Positions 13,871-26,640 of a stretch of 64,000 nt of DNA are shown here, in pieces. The notes beneath the pieces are model-generated. The model saw only the letters and a program-made list of their open reading frames with translations, had not been told where the DNA came from and ran no database searches. Position numbers and translations under genes: made by a program. Positions within the stretch are counted from its first letter, which is position 1, and each line of letters starts with the position of its first letter. Origin of the DNA: Homalodisca vitripennis (lineage: Eukaryota; Arthropoda; Insecta; Hemiptera; Cicadellidae); the NCBI RefSeq assembly GCF_021130785.1, contig NC_060211.1:128252001-128316000 (forward strand), in the 5' to 3' direction.

Positions 13871-16018
13871 ATCTTAAAAACAAACCAGATCAATTCAAGA
13901 GCGCTGCAAGGACGTGACTTAAACTGTAATTTACGACTGCCAGTTTTTATTGCATTACTTCTCAGTATTTACCAGTTTTGGCTCGTTCTTCCTCGCAATT
14001 TGCAATTTTGGTGGGGTTTTTATGAGTTGTAAAGTCAGAGATTTTTAACTCAGGGATTTATGATGTAGATCAATTATTCATCGAATATTTTTATTTGCCA
14101 TATTCACTAAAACACTTAAACATAAATGGCATAGTAATAAAAGGTATGTTTATTGGCAGATGAAATTAGTAAATCGAAGAATCAAATAATTGGCATCTGT
14201 CAACATTTCATCCGAACATTAAACTAAGTTTACACTGATAAGTTTTGTAATTAAAAGTAAAATGAATATATCATATGCCCCGTATTTTTTATTTAGCCCA
14301 ATATGATTAGACCTAATTCTCATACATTAACCATATTGACAAAGTTTTGTATGACTATCGTAGAGTCAACTTTGCGAAAACTAAGACTTGAATCTTTAGC
14401 TGAAGTGATGGTAAAAAATTAATCAATTTTAGGTTCAAGTATTTCTTGTAACAAAATTATTGATACTCTAACGGAAGATACTTTTTTCGGAACAAAGAAT
14501 AAATAGGTATTGTATTATTCCACAAAAATTGTAGTAACGTGAATCAGAATTTAGGAACATAGTCAAGCCCAAACAAAAACTATTGAAGATAAAGATTTTA
14601 AGGAAGTATTTATACGAATCATGATTTGAGAGAATTACGTGTTTTTATTCAAACAAAACAATTTTATCGAGTAAACTTTTTTCAAAACACGTATTTTTTC
14701 AATTATATGTCATAAAAAAAGTTTCCTTAAACCATTAAACATTAAATAATATGTCACTCCCAGAATACCTAACTCATATAGAACATTCACAATTTTTATC
14801 CTCAGCATTTTTTATTTGGTGAGTTTAAATTACATATTTTAAATATCTGTAATTCCCAGTTAGACAATCAACACATTTTTTACTTCCTCAATCAGTAGAG
14901 GAGTTCTATTAAAGAGTTATTAGTAAAAACAAAATAAAAAACCCCTGTCCTGTCCTGACTAAAAACCGATTGTACCCTTATATACAGGTTATTAAGTTAA
15001 GAGACCAACACACACCAAGTCTCACAGCATGAAACCCACTATTACGTTTAACCAATCTTTAATTAAAAAATGTCTCGGTAATATAAAAGACGCTTATAAG
15101 CCAACTGAAGTGAAACGACCTCGGGTTTTAAACCATAAGAACAATAGCAAAATTTCTAAAACTTATACAACCTTATTTTTATCGTACATTTATATAAGAC
15201 ATCTTATTTTAAAGGTATGACCAATACGTTTTTTAAATTAATTTCATAAATACACATTTTAAATACGATAAAGTGAAAATAATTTTAGATTTTTCATCAT
15301 AACCAATTCAAATATTGAAAAAAAGTTTTAAAGCGTTTGAACGCCGGTTAGTAGATTCTTTAAAACAAGATACTCTTCCATAGTTCAACTAGTAACAAAA
15401 AAAAGGTCGCAAAAGTTTTACATCGTTCTGATGAGGTAAAATAAAAAATGGCCTCAGTGTAAACGGCTATTGAGCATTTGTGATTGTTTTCTTTTGAAGG
15501 AACACGAAAAATCTCAAACTAAGAACAACTTTTGTCACTCAACCTCCACGAAAAGAAAAATATCTGTTAGCACAAAAGAAGGAATTTGACTTACTCATAC
15601 CAACTATTAAGTCAAACGTTGTAACGAATGTTACAATACTGTATATGATGCACCTTTTACAGCTTTGAAGATTCAAACCTCTTGGCTCCTCTAATTTTAT
15701 TCTGTTAATGTCTGTGGTGATCAATGGTTTTTTATTAGATTTTACTAATTTCAAATAATTTATTTTATTTTTAAATTTGTGATTTTCTTATATTTTATTG
15801 ATAAATATAAGAGCTAAAATAAAATTGTATAAAACAATTTCAAACGTTAGTATGTACTTATAAACAGTCCATCAACATTCTTTGACAATTAGAAAATAAT
15901 TGAAATTGTTATATACTGTGGTTTCAATGAATTTAGGATACCAAAAATGATGGTTACAATTTTTTTAGTGAGAAAATCATATGAATCTGAGTGTGACGAT
16001 ATTCTGTATCCTGTGCAG

Positions 16019-16861
16019 ATCATAGCAGCTTGCTGCCTGGCGGCGGCATGGGCTCAGGTCCAGAAGCAGTACACCACACCGGTGCCGATCCTGAAGCAGA
16101 TCAACAGGCAGAACGAGGACGGCTCCTACAGCTACGGGTACGAGGGGGCTGACGGCAGCTACAAGATAGAGACCAAGCACCCCACGGGGGAGGTGTACGG
16201 CAAGTATGGCTACGTGGATGACAGCGGTTCCCTGCGTGAGATCGAATACGGAGCGAACAAGCTGGGCTTCCAGCCTGCAGGAACCGGCATCAACGTGGCG
16301 CCCCCCACCCTGCCCGACCCCAACGGCAACAACTATGTCGGTCCTGAGGGTGTTGATGACGGCCAGTACCGCGAGGACCCCAGCATCTACTGGAAGGACC
16401 CTAAGTACAACCAGGGTGCCCCTAAGTACTCCTCATCCCCGGTCCGCACACAGTTTACCCAGCCTGCCGTCAGCCAACCTGCCTACAACAGCCAACCATC
16501 CTACAATAGCCAACCATCCTACAATAGCCAACCATCCTACAACAGCCAACCATCCTACAACAGCCAACCATCCTACAATAGCCAACCATCCTACAACAGC
16601 CAACCTGCCTACAACAGCCAACCCGCTTACAACAGCCAGCCTTCCTACAACAGCAGGTCTAACTTCAACACCCAATCCTTCTTTGACGACCAGCCCACAT
16701 ACAACCAGCCCTCTTACCAGGAGCCCAGACAGAACTGGCAGAGGTCCTGGTCCCAACCTGCCCCCGCCCCCGCTCCTGTCGACTCCAGCATCTTCCGTGG
16801 ACACCCCGCCACCAACATCGACCTCTACAGTGGCTCGTATTCCGTCAGCTACAAGCGATAA
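16019..16861 (+). CDS. RR cuticular protein A, exon 2
   Basis: The exon follows TGTGCAG and joins exon 1 in phase 0, giving a 286-residue secreted protein. After the signal peptide (about 1-18) comes QVQKQYTTPVPILKQINR, then the Rebers-Riddiford region (about 40-104). That region has EDGSYSYGYEGADGSY, GKYGYVDDSG, EIEYGANKLGFQPAG and VAPPTL, where aromatic residues alternate as expected for chitin contact. Residues 158-217 are ten SQP[AS]YN hexapeptides, followed by a Q/P/Y-rich tail ending in SVSYKR. The family binds chitin fibres in cuticle outside epidermal cells. The RR core most resembles the insect Cpr97Ea/97Eb-like type, from memory and not by search. The reading frame continues 5' to an ATG at 15947, but that part lacks a signal peptide and lies upstream of a good acceptor, so I read it as intron. 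Unlike gene B, there is no intron at the QINR codon. Confidence 0.93.
   Translation: MIAACCLAAAWAQVQKQYTTPVPILKQINRQNEDGSYSYGYEGADGSYKIETKHPTGEVYGKYGYVDDSGSLREIEYGANKLGFQPAGTGINVAPPTLPDPNGNNYVGPEGVDDGQYREDPSIYWKDPKYNQGAPKYSSSPVRTQFTQPAVSQPAYNSQPSYNSQPSYNSQPSYNSQPSYNSQPSYNSQPSYNSQPAYNSQPAYNSQPSYNSRSNFNTQSFFDDQPTYNQPSYQEPRQNWQRSWSQPAPAPAPVDSSIFRGHPATNIDLYSGSYSVSYKR
16472..16651 (+). repeat. 18-bp coding minisatellite, 10 units
   Basis: Ten in-frame copies of an 18-bp unit encode SQPAYN or SQPSYN. Units differ mostly at synonymous sites (AAC/AAT) and at Ala/Ser. A degenerate eleventh unit reads SRSNFN. Near-identical central units suggest recent expansion by slippage or unequal exchange, so copy number may vary between individuals. 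Confidence 0.95.
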
Positions 16862-17237
16862 TTTGCTCACTCACACGGTGTAGTTTTGCTGTTGTATAAA
16901 GCTTTACCATAAAGTATTTAGGTTGTATATAAACTTATTAGTATATTTATGTTACTGAATGTACAAAGGTTTCTTAGGTAACGCTAGTTTGAACCTTAAA
17001 TGACTGAAAGGTTCTCTTTCATTTATTCAGATATTAGTAGATGTTCATTAGATTCATTCTTGTTCAGTGTTCCGATTCGTAGCTGTATACTATAGACGTT
17101 TCTTTTTATTTTTAAACTTTAAAAAGTATATGAAATGTTTTACTCCCCTTATACTATGGTCGCTGTATGGTGCTAGTCCCTGAACGTACTGACTTTCATG
17201 TGATTGTTTTGTATTCTTAAAAAATATTTGTATCCTC

Positions 17238-17243
17238 AATAAA
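17238..17243 (+). terminator. Gene A polyadenylation signal
   Basis: This is the first canonical AATAAA after the stop codon, giving a 3' UTR of roughly 400 nt. Weaker ATAAAG-type hexamers occur earlier, near 16898-16912. Confidence 0.65.
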
Positions 17244-17918
17244 TTGATGTTAAGAGGTTGTTTTTCGTATGTATTTTTATCTTTCCTTTCTTGTCATACA
17301 ACTATAGATATTTTAATAGGTGTTGTCAATGAAAATCCTCCAATCTAAAGGGATATAATGATGTTTAAATAGATTATGAAGTACACAGATACTAATAATC
17401 AATGCTTCAGGAAATATATTTTAATTGTAAATAAAAAAGAATTGTAAAATGTTTATTTTTTATTTTTTATGGCTAAGAGTTTTTTACTATGCCGCAAAAG
17501 TACGAAAATCTTGGTGGCCTATAGATTTAATATCACTTGGATACTACAGGAAATCGTAGACCTGAGTAATACTGGCATATGTGTTTTAAGTATAAAAACA
17601 GACTACAAAATAATACCTGAGAATATATCTATTTTACTATATTTTTAGTATTTTATACATGAACACAATTGGTGTTACAAATTAGTGTTTTAATCGTATC
17701 TATTTAAATCTGGAAAGCACGAACCATTGTTCATCTGCAAAAAATCAAATAATGAAAATATTTTTCAAGCTAGTTTTAGGCGATGAGATGGTTTAGGAAG
17801 GTAACAGGATATTTTTTGAAGATTACCATAGTTTAGTGATTAAAAAAATACTACATTTTGATATCTTAAATCAGATCTCTGCCTCAGGTATAGTTAGTGG
17901 CAGGTTATTTACACCAGC

Positions 17919-17943
17919 ATATATATATATATATATATATATA

Positions 17944-18038
<95 letters not shown>
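17919..18038. repeat. (AT)n(GT)n microsatellite
   Basis: A run of AT dinucleotides (17919-17944) passes directly into about 94 nt of GT repeats ending near 18038. A 78-codon ORF across it is an artefact of the repeat. Confidence 0.98.
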
Positions 18039-18040
<2 letters not shown>

Positions 18041-18559
18041 ATATATATTTGAAATTAATAAAGTTTTATTAGTTAGTCAAAGTCAAGTTAGTTAAAACAA
18101 GATACATGATAGCATATACTCAGTTTATAATGCAAAACAACCTGAAGATAGAACAGTAGAAAGTAAAATTATTCCAAATTGACTACAAAATGATAAATAT
18201 CGTTTTAAAATGTTCCTATAGTGATTTTTAAGCTCTTACTGATTATATCGCATAGCTAATGTTACGTAATTAGAGAAGATGAAAGAAAGTCAGCTACTTA
18301 TGAATCTTATATTGAACAGGATTATGAACCTCAACACAACCTCAAACACGTCTCGACAGTTGGTCTTCAAGAACCTGAATGTGGAAGGTAACCTCAACTC
18401 TGGAGAGTAGAGTAAAAGTACGGTTAAAGTTGTTAAATTTATGTCAGTCAAAAAGCAATAGGTATCTGTAAAATAAAGGTCTTAACACCATCAGATAGGC
18501 ATGACAAAATTACATTATTTTCCATATTTTAACCTAGTTTGTAATTATGTGTTAGATTA

Positions 18560-18700
18560 GTTACCTGAAGAAGAGTTCAGATTTCAGATCTTGAAACGTA
18601 GTGTTACTGATTTTTTGTATCACTGAACGATAGCAAATGTCCGGAAAAATCCTGTTTCCTTCATCCTTTTCCAGCCAATAAACCATACCTGAACGTGTAA
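18560..18700 (+). mobile_element. LINE 3'-tail-like fragment
   Basis: CCTGAAGAAGAG is followed by CAGATCTTGAAACGTAGTG and then GATAGCAAATGTCCGG and AATCCTG. This order (CTGAAGA.., a GAAACGT element, then the GCAAATGTCC core) recurs at 47968-48096 on the minus strand, and the core recurs at 9190 and 42339. It resembles the 3' UTR of an insect non-LTR retrotransposon. No coding part is left. Confidence 0.55.
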
Positions 18701-19853
18701 ATGTTCTACCTTCCATAATTTTAGTAATATGAACATAGGCGGGAAAACTAACATAGACACTTAAACATAAGGTCGTGCATCATACTAATGTACAGCTAAG
18801 TAACGGTTAGAAGTTTTACTGCTTTGATTTCGTACTACCTGTTTGTCAAATCAATATGGGCATGGCATGAAACGTTGCGTTTATACTGAAACATTAGTTT
18901 ATTTCTGTCTAAATTTTTAAGTTACTCAAAACTGATTTGATTACAAATTTTAACATGGTAATAATTAAGAATCTGTAATTAGAAATAAAGATTTTTTTGT
19001 TTCAAGACAGATTGAAATTGATATCTTCAAATTAATTTTATTTTTATTTTGGTTGTTAATTAGCTTAATAACTTGAATATTAAAAATGCAGCATTTATCC
19101 TCAATATTCTAGAAATCGTAATTATTTATTACTTTTTCATTCCTAAATTAAGTATAGAACATTAAGAAATTGTCAGACGATTCATGTGCATACCATTACC
19201 AAAAGGAAATACCATACATACCATCGTCGCCATACTATTTAGTGATACTTCCATTAAATAAGATAACTAAAACTTTAATTATGAGAATACAAAATATGGA
19301 AATACTATTCTATAACTAAATAACGTGAAGCTCTTTTTATGTAGAACTAAAAAAGAATTATTACAATCAATTAGTGGTTTTCGGAGGCTCTCACTTAAAT
19401 ATCCGCTGTGTTGCAATTGTACCAGTTTCAAAAATTATGTCAAACAAAAGTGACTTTCCTCCGACCCATTTCAAAAACATCTTTTACATTTCAATATAGT
19501 TGTATCAACTCATTTGTTTTTAATCTTATGAATATTTTTAACTTTAGCCTTACGATCCGATAGAAATAGATTGGTCAATTATATAACAATTATTATCGAT
19601 CTTATTTTCGATTTATAACTAAACAAAAAATGAATATTAACTTTTGCGGATTGTTTACGATGAGCAAACAGCAATAATCCATTTACTCCAAACACTTTCT
19701 ATAACTAACCCAATTATGTGTTATGTGTAAATTTCATATACCTGTGGTGCCTATTTAAAAACTATTTTCCAGCCATTAAAAATGGCTCTTCAAATTTATA
19801 AATAATGTAAAATTTCAGTACAATCGATCCAGTAGTTTATATGGTATGGAGTA

Positions 19854-19855
<2 letters not shown>

Positions 19856-19936
<81 letters not shown>
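19856..19936. repeat. (CA)n microsatellite
   Basis: About 80 nt of uninterrupted CA dinucleotides. Confidence 0.98.
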
Positions 19937-19938
<2 letters not shown>

Positions 19939-21588
19939 TAGACTTTAAAATGACATGTCTAAATCATAAAAGTGTAGTGTATTATGTGTATTTATTTAAC
20001 GGATATAAAAGAACTAAAAGATTATTGATTGGTGTTAATTAAAATTGTAGAAAGAAACAAACATCTTTTATATTTTAGTGTGTCAGTAATGGTTGCAGTG
20101 CACTATTACATTACCGCCGGTTCAAGGCAATTGTGACCATGTGAATCTGAAGCGCCTTCAATCACATCGATGCAATCCTTCAACAGTGTTTCAATTGCCT
20201 AGGCATCCCTGCGAACATCCGACCTTCATTTATTTGCAACTTTTACTATTTTTAATTTCAACAACATGACATAATTTAAACTTTTGAAGTCTGTGTTGGC
20301 AATATATTGTGTGTTTTATTTCTTTTATGATTACAATAAATCAGTTACATTCTTGAAACTTTATCAGAAATACATGTTTTAATGCCAATTGTTTGATCTT
20401 CTATAAGTATTTTTATAGCTACTATTCTATCTTTTTAACATATATGTAGACAGAAAACTTTACCCTTTTTGATTTGATAATTGTTAAACATTTTTACGTT
20501 ATGTTTAACAATTTACGGAATTAGTCATAAGGAATTATATAAAAGGACTTTGAGCAGGAGAGATAGTAATATTATCATTGATTTTACTAGTTTTAAAACA
20601 AGAATTAACAATGTTATAATGAAATGATTCAACATATTTTCATTGAAAACAATTTTTTCAATATATATTTATTTGTTTATGGACCAAATGAAATACCATC
20701 ACCGCCATACTATTTAGTTACATACATGTTAGGTCGTTACGGAAAGATGCCGTGGAACGAGCTTCTAGTTGCTTATTTTGTAACGCAAGTATGAAACTCA
20801 TTTTCAATAAATAGTATATTTTCACACTCCTTTTATATGATATCAAGTTTTGTAGGTTATTATTATACGTATAAACATTGGAAATTTTTATGATGAAGGC
20901 CTTTCCCATTGAATGCAACCAGGGACTCAAAACTATTTGCTTCTTATGATGAACTATCCTTTATATGTCTTAGGAGGTACCCATGGTTTTCGATACACAT
21001 CTTACCACGCCATGCTGCTACATTAGGCAGGATTCGTGTTTGGCAAACCTCAACTAAACCTGGCGGTAACTGCTTGTGCAACTGAAGTCATGCGTGTCGC
21101 TATGCGAACCGCTGGATGAGTCCATAACCACTGGAATCAATCTAGAAAATATTCAGGCTGGACCTTGTTACTAACCTAGGCCTAATCGAACTTTTAATAA
21201 CTTGAGACAGAGTGATATACGTTTGGACCGAGTATTTTGGCCGCCTCGCCTCGTCAGTGAGCTGTTGCAACAGACACAAACACGCTCAGAAGACAATACC
21301 AGCTGATTGGTCTATTGTTTACGGAGTCAGCTGATCACGTTTTCTATTTCTTGGTGCCATATTTGGGTGGTCTAAATACGAAATGTGGACTGTCAAGGAT
21401 ACGGGCTGGTGCACCTCATGAGATATCTCCAATCAGTTCAACTTTCATATTTTATGTAATGGTTTTGTATCAAACAATGATTAATTCAGAGGTTCTTTGC
21501 TAGAAGACGAAGTGTGCGTAAACGTTTCCACTAAACAGCTAAACTGTCTCGGAAGGCGCGGACACTCAAGGTGGACCGGCACGCCCTG

Positions 21589-21608
21589 TCAAGGTCACCT
21601 CAAGGTCA
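21589..21608 (+). promoter_or_regulatory. Tandem FTZ-F1-type motifs
   Basis: Two exact TCAAGGTCA motifs (21589-21597 and 21600-21608) start 11 bp apart, about one helical turn. The AGGTCA half-sites also form a direct repeat with a 5-bp spacer. They lie 4.7 kb 3' of gene A and 19 kb 5' of gene B, in a GC-richer patch. They are a candidate nuclear-receptor element, based on motif only. Confidence 0.45.
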
Positions 21609-22621
21609 CCCACAGCAGTCAATCACACTTTCCGTCATCAAAACTTTCACGTTCAACATTTGAGGCAACGTACAGCTGACTTACTTTCCTTTAAAATCTG
21701 GGGTAATTCCAAATTTAATGCTAAAATTAGGAAACAGAGCTGATTTGGTGTCATTATTTAAATCAAGAGTACTGACTTTATAACAAAGAAATCCTTTTAA
21801 ATGGATGCAAATTGAAACTGGTGCGGTGATTTATGATGATTGATTTGATCTACAAACTGATTTACCGACTGCTATGTTGAGATCAAGAATACATCGTTCT
21901 TGAAAAATGTGTTGTCAGCTCTCAAATGTCCGTATTTATACACTAGTCATTAATTATAAATGTATTTTCACACTCCTTGTAGAAGGTATAACCTTGAATA
22001 ATCTCTCCTTTTCTTGGATTCAACTTTTGGAATGGTTGTACTATTTTTTTATGTCTATTTCTGTTGAACAACGGATATGTTCAAAACTAACTGCTATATG
22101 TAGATTATGCTAGGAAGTGATGATTTACACCATTACGTATGAATACAATGAATATGTTAAACAACAACTTTTTTTATCGTGGGCGTTTCAGTTTTCTCAA
22201 CGTATTTATTTATCATATAAAGAACAAAAACATTACACTGAAAGTGTGCCAGAAATAAGTAATTACTCACTCACTTCTACACATGAACTAACATGAAATT
22301 TATGTTTAAATATACATTTTAGATAATAATGACTAAAAAATAATGTATTAACCGGATAAATATGGAATCTTACAGTTTTTATCACAATGCTATTAATAAA
22401 ATCGGTTCAAAATATGTCCAATTTTGTTTTTTAATGGCCCCAATTAATTACGCTTTCACAGATTCTGCTGCGTGACTACAGAACAAGTACTTTCTTCCCG
22501 TGATTATCAACCCATTAATTAATATGTTCATTACCATCACACACAGACGAAAGCTGTTCAGCGAGATGTAGAGTGTAAATCATGGAACATGAAATTAGTT
22601 AATTAACTCTAAGTCAAAATT

Positions 22622-22652
22622 ATGTTTTGTATGTTTTTTATATACAAAACAT
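22622..22652. repeat. Perfect 11-bp inverted repeat
   Basis: ATGTTTTGTAT (22622-22632) and ATACAAAACAT (22642-22652) flank a 9-nt loop. An extra TTTTGTAT copy follows at about 22668. Confidence 0.7.
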
Positions 22653-25600
22653 CTTTGTTTTGTATAGATACCGAATATGATGGACACTGGATTATTGGGC
22701 TTCTAAATTAGTATGTTTTTTATATTTGTTAAAATAGGATTTATATGACGAAATATCAAAATGCCCATAATGCATGGCCAACATGTATTGGACATCTTGA
22801 GTCGAACACAACTAGATGTGCATCAAGAATCAAGTAGAATTTTGCTAACTGATGTCTGTGAGTGATGGACAGTCCTTTTTAATCTGGTCACAAAAAGCTG
22901 TCATACACGTAGTGCTGAAATGTCAATTCGAAATAGCTTAAAACAACGAAACTCTTTAGTGTCAGTGACAGTAATAAGGTTCAGCTATTCAAGTTTTCAG
23001 ACTTGTTCAAGTTAAAGTTCAGAAGATCTAACACACGTTGGGGATATGTCAAACTCAGTGGTTTTATCAATCCAAAGTGTGTGACTTTTCCAGTTCGTTA
23101 ACCCCCGGGTAGTGTAGAAATGCTGCTGGACAATCCGGTTTTTTCAGAAAGTTACGCAAATTCATACTGGTGTTTCTTCAGAAGGAGTTGACATATTCCA
23201 ACGTTTTTGTACAAATATGTTTTCCATATTAGGTAAAATAGTGCGTATAATAAACATAGCTGTGTCTATATCTTTTGCTGTAGCAGTGGTAATATCCGGT
23301 TCCATTGTGTACCAATTGTTTGGGACTGTGGGATTGTTTCAAGTATATATATATATATATAGACCACTAGAGAGGGATAACGGGCCTTCTCACCTTCGAA
23401 GAAGGGGAACCTAGATTAGATCTGTTCCATCTCTTACGATCAAAAGCGGTCATTTCCGCGATAAACTAAACGTATTGACTAGTCCTTTTACCCTTATAGT
23501 TGACCTTTAAACTTTTCTGTTAGTGATGCGCTACTATTGGACAAATATTAGGTCATCTATTGCCCAGATTTATACGTGACACATTGATTTATGCTGTACT
23601 CGTTATATGTTCTACTGGCAGAAGTAAACACACCTGTGGGAGATTTAAAACTGAATATAGAAACCGAAAAATCCAAACAGAAGCATCATTGATCGTTACA
23701 TTGCTGCATTCCTGCCCATGTTATGTCACAAATAAATTCCTAACTTTGGTGACCATTACCTGACAAAAATGTTCTGATGTTAAGGTGAAGGCGAATGTGT
23801 TGGTGAAGGTGAGTAAGGATTTTTTTCTAAATTCTTGAAATCTTGTTTTTTGTTTGGATTTTATTTTTGATGAACATTCCACTATACTGTTCTGCAAATA
23901 TTAAACCTCTTCAACCTTTTTTACGCCTCATATGTGTTCAGAATTCTCTTCCATTACGTGTTAAGAAGTAGGATATAATGGCCGGATAAAAATTTTGAGG
24001 ATTTTTCTCGCTGTTAATTAAAAAATTCCTTCTAAGAGAATAGATATTCCTAATAATAGGTTGTTGAAATTTTCAAATTAGTATTCTACAATATCCAAAT
24101 AATTCCACAATATTGCTTGTTATTAAAATAGCACCCTTATTTATTTTTATATCACAATTAATGAACCTAAACTTATGAATTGATGAGATAAGATTTTTAA
24201 AGGGTTTATTATATTGAGTCTCATTATTTTAATTACATGGTTTATTATTTAATACTCTATTATTATGAATTTATATTTATATTTGATTCATGTTGAAATT
24301 ATTCATGTTGTAATACTATTTTGTGGAAGAAAGAACAATTAAAAATCCTGATATTGTAAAATATATAAATATTAAAAGTGATTAAATGTAAATAAATGTC
24401 GTTATGCTCTATTTTAACATAAAGAGTCATTAGAATTAACTCATGTTATAGTTAAGGAATTACAATTACAATAAAATATCAGTACTATTTATTAGATAGT
24501 AAGTACAATTTAAAAACCGTTTGTTTTCTTTTTAACCACGGTATATTGCAACCTACAACCTACTTGAATTCAACTCAATCTTTTATATTCCACAAAGAAT
24601 TGAAATGTAACACAGGTTAGTGAAATTAAAACAAAGGGAAACCTACAGTGATTGATTATTGTTTAAGAGAATTTCTAGTTTTCGTTACTATTTGTAAACA
24701 AAGGAGCTTTCATGATGACGGGTCTTCTGACCTGTAGATAGCTCACGAGCAAAAATGTTATGAGTAATAAACGTTTGCATACTAACACTTTACTGTTCAC
24801 CAACTTAACTGCTCATCAAGTAATTTTAGGTTATGCAAAACGGACAGCTACCTAGCGTCCGGATGTGATGTGGAGTTGTGGGCGGAATTCTTAGAAATAT
24901 TCTTAGAGATATCGAAGTTCAAGGGCTTTTAAAGGTCAACTGGCTTTCTATATGTAACAATTGCTACACGTGCAGTTGCGCCATAATCGTAACTGTGTAT
25001 GCGAGGTGCTGCTCAGTGCATGCTATTTACCAGTCTAAATATAGTAAATCTCCTTCTTTAGAAGTTTTATTTAACGATTAACAGGTTTTGATTTAAAAAA
25101 TGAACATTGATCGAAAAGTTTGATAACTTAGGTTACAAGATAAAAATATGAATTTCCTTTGCCAAAACATTTGAATATATATATTAAAGCTTTTTAACAC
25201 TATATGATGACCATATAATTCCATAAAAGGAGAAATGCATTCGCTCAAAGACAAATGCATCAGGGCCGCCACTTAGCTTAAGGAAGGCCCGGTGCAAACT
25301 TTTACTGCGAGGCCTTCAAATTTGGCTCAATCCATAAATCAGACTTCGCTGATATTAAATGCATAGTTTTAAAATAGCTCATTTCATTGTTGACTGATAG
25401 AATGACATTGGCAATCAAACTGAAAATAAAATGTTTTAAATCCCCCGGCAAAGAAAAAATAAATCATGTCAGACTGCACAGTGACAAGCACAGTGATTAT
25501 AAACACAGTACAAGAGCTCAATGATTGGACATCCAGCCATGATAAAAAAACCCATTCTTGCTTTGTAGAAATAAAGTTTCTTGCAAAATTTAAAGTTCTA

Positions 25601-26195
25601 ACAAATTAAATATTTCTCGAAATATCGTTGACCATCTTTTGAATTTTTGTTTCATTAAATAGGGTTTCATATCTTTACTATTATTTAAAATATACTAGGT
25701 AGTGTTAAATAGAGTAAGGAATTGAAAGAAAAAAAAACCAGGTTTTTACATTCAATTCCCTCTTTAAAAAAATTTAATGATTCATTTATTAGTATACTTC
25801 ATAAAAAAAAAACATGGTTTATTGTAGTGGCAAGGCCAAAGTGTAATCATGTTGTTCAACAACGATCTATTTAGTATTCACCTGAGCTTGCTAAACTAGA
25901 ACTTTTCTTTTTACTCACATTATTGCATGATCGTTATAAAGATCGACGGTTTGACTCAAATGTAGTAGAAATAAATACTATATTAGCTACCTTAGAACAC
26001 GGCTCCTTGTACACGGGGCAAAGGAGAAAAAAACGATCCCTTTCTCAACGATTAATAGTCCTGGTGGCCTAACTCATTTTTCCTTGAAGATGAAGTACTG
26101 CAATTGCGATGAAATGTTTTTTGATGTCTGTAGGCACAAGATCCCTTGCACGCCATGTGAGTTCGGAGATAAGAGTGACCACGTGAACACTGAAG

Positions 26196-26204
26196 TCAAG
26201 GCCA
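26196..26204 (+). promoter_or_regulatory. FTZ-F1-type motif
   Basis: TCAAGGCCA fits YCAAGGYCR. It is isolated in the intergenic region and overlaps weak ORFs on both strands. Motif match only. Confidence 0.25.
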
Positions 26205-26549
26205 CTCTATTCAGTTTTTCAACAGTATGGAATCGGAATGAACTGAATAAATCCACCATCATCTTAATAAATATTGGTTTTTTTGTTTTCCTGTGAGTTT
26301 GTGATGCATCCACATCCAGCCGGAGCTGGCCAGCAAAGAAGATTTCCGTAACGAAAATGCTAAAAGTGTTTCAATATTTAAAGTCTACACACCAAGTCAC
26401 AATAAAATTATGTTATAAAAATGATCAACGTTCAGCCAAATCTCATTGGAGTAACAAGCACCTATCATACAATTCAGTGTTGCTCATGCAGAAATGAAGT
26501 TTCCACGTACAATTTACAATTTATAAGTAACTTAAACGCTTCGTTTTCG

Positions 26550-26640
26550 ACATATATCGTGCAGACGCCCGGGTACAGACATATATAAAATAAAAATGAA
26601 TCCACCTCTCGAGTAATAGGCTTCGCTGACGCTCAGCCAA
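26550..26640 (+). repeat. CGCTAACGCTCAGCC-family repeat
   Basis: A partial unit has ATATATCGTGCAGACGCCCG, then ACAGACATA, CTCTCGAGTAATAGG and CTTCGCTGACGCTCAGCCAA (26621-26640). The element order matches the copies at 12180-12600 and 37850-38410. Confidence 0.7.

Larger units (their letters stand above)
10441..16018 (+). other. Gene A intron 1 (phase 0)
   Basis: The donor is GTGAGT at 10441 and the acceptor is TGTGCAG ending at 16018. Inside are an FTZ-F1-type TCAAGGTCA (11702-11710), a CRE TGACGTCA (11967-11974), a copy of the CGCTAACGCTCAGCC repeat family (12180-12600) and a GC-rich patch at 13750-13870. The ORFs here are short and unconvincing. I see no other gene. Confidence 0.8.

Noticed and set aside
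13720..14032. 65- and 91-codon ORFs in gene A's intron
   Set aside because: Overlapping frames open only because the patch is GC-rich; no domain.
15947..16018. Upstream in-frame ATG extending gene A exon 2
   Set aside because: The extension has no signal peptide and lies before a good TGTGCAG acceptor. Splicing from 10440 gives a proper secretory signal.
16433..16870. Minus-strand 145-codon ORF
   Set aside because: Antisense shadow of the SQPSYN repeat; Val/Gly/Leu monotony with no domain.
16206..16883. Alternate-frame 225-codon ORF in gene A
   Set aside because: A frame shadow of repetitive, GC-rich coding DNA; the RR frame is clearly the real one.
17836..18072. 78-codon ORF
   Set aside because: Translation of the AT/GT microsatellite.
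23377..23412. Heat-shock-element-like TTCGAAGAAGG
   Set aside because: Only a partial nTTCnnGAAn array, with no nearby gene.
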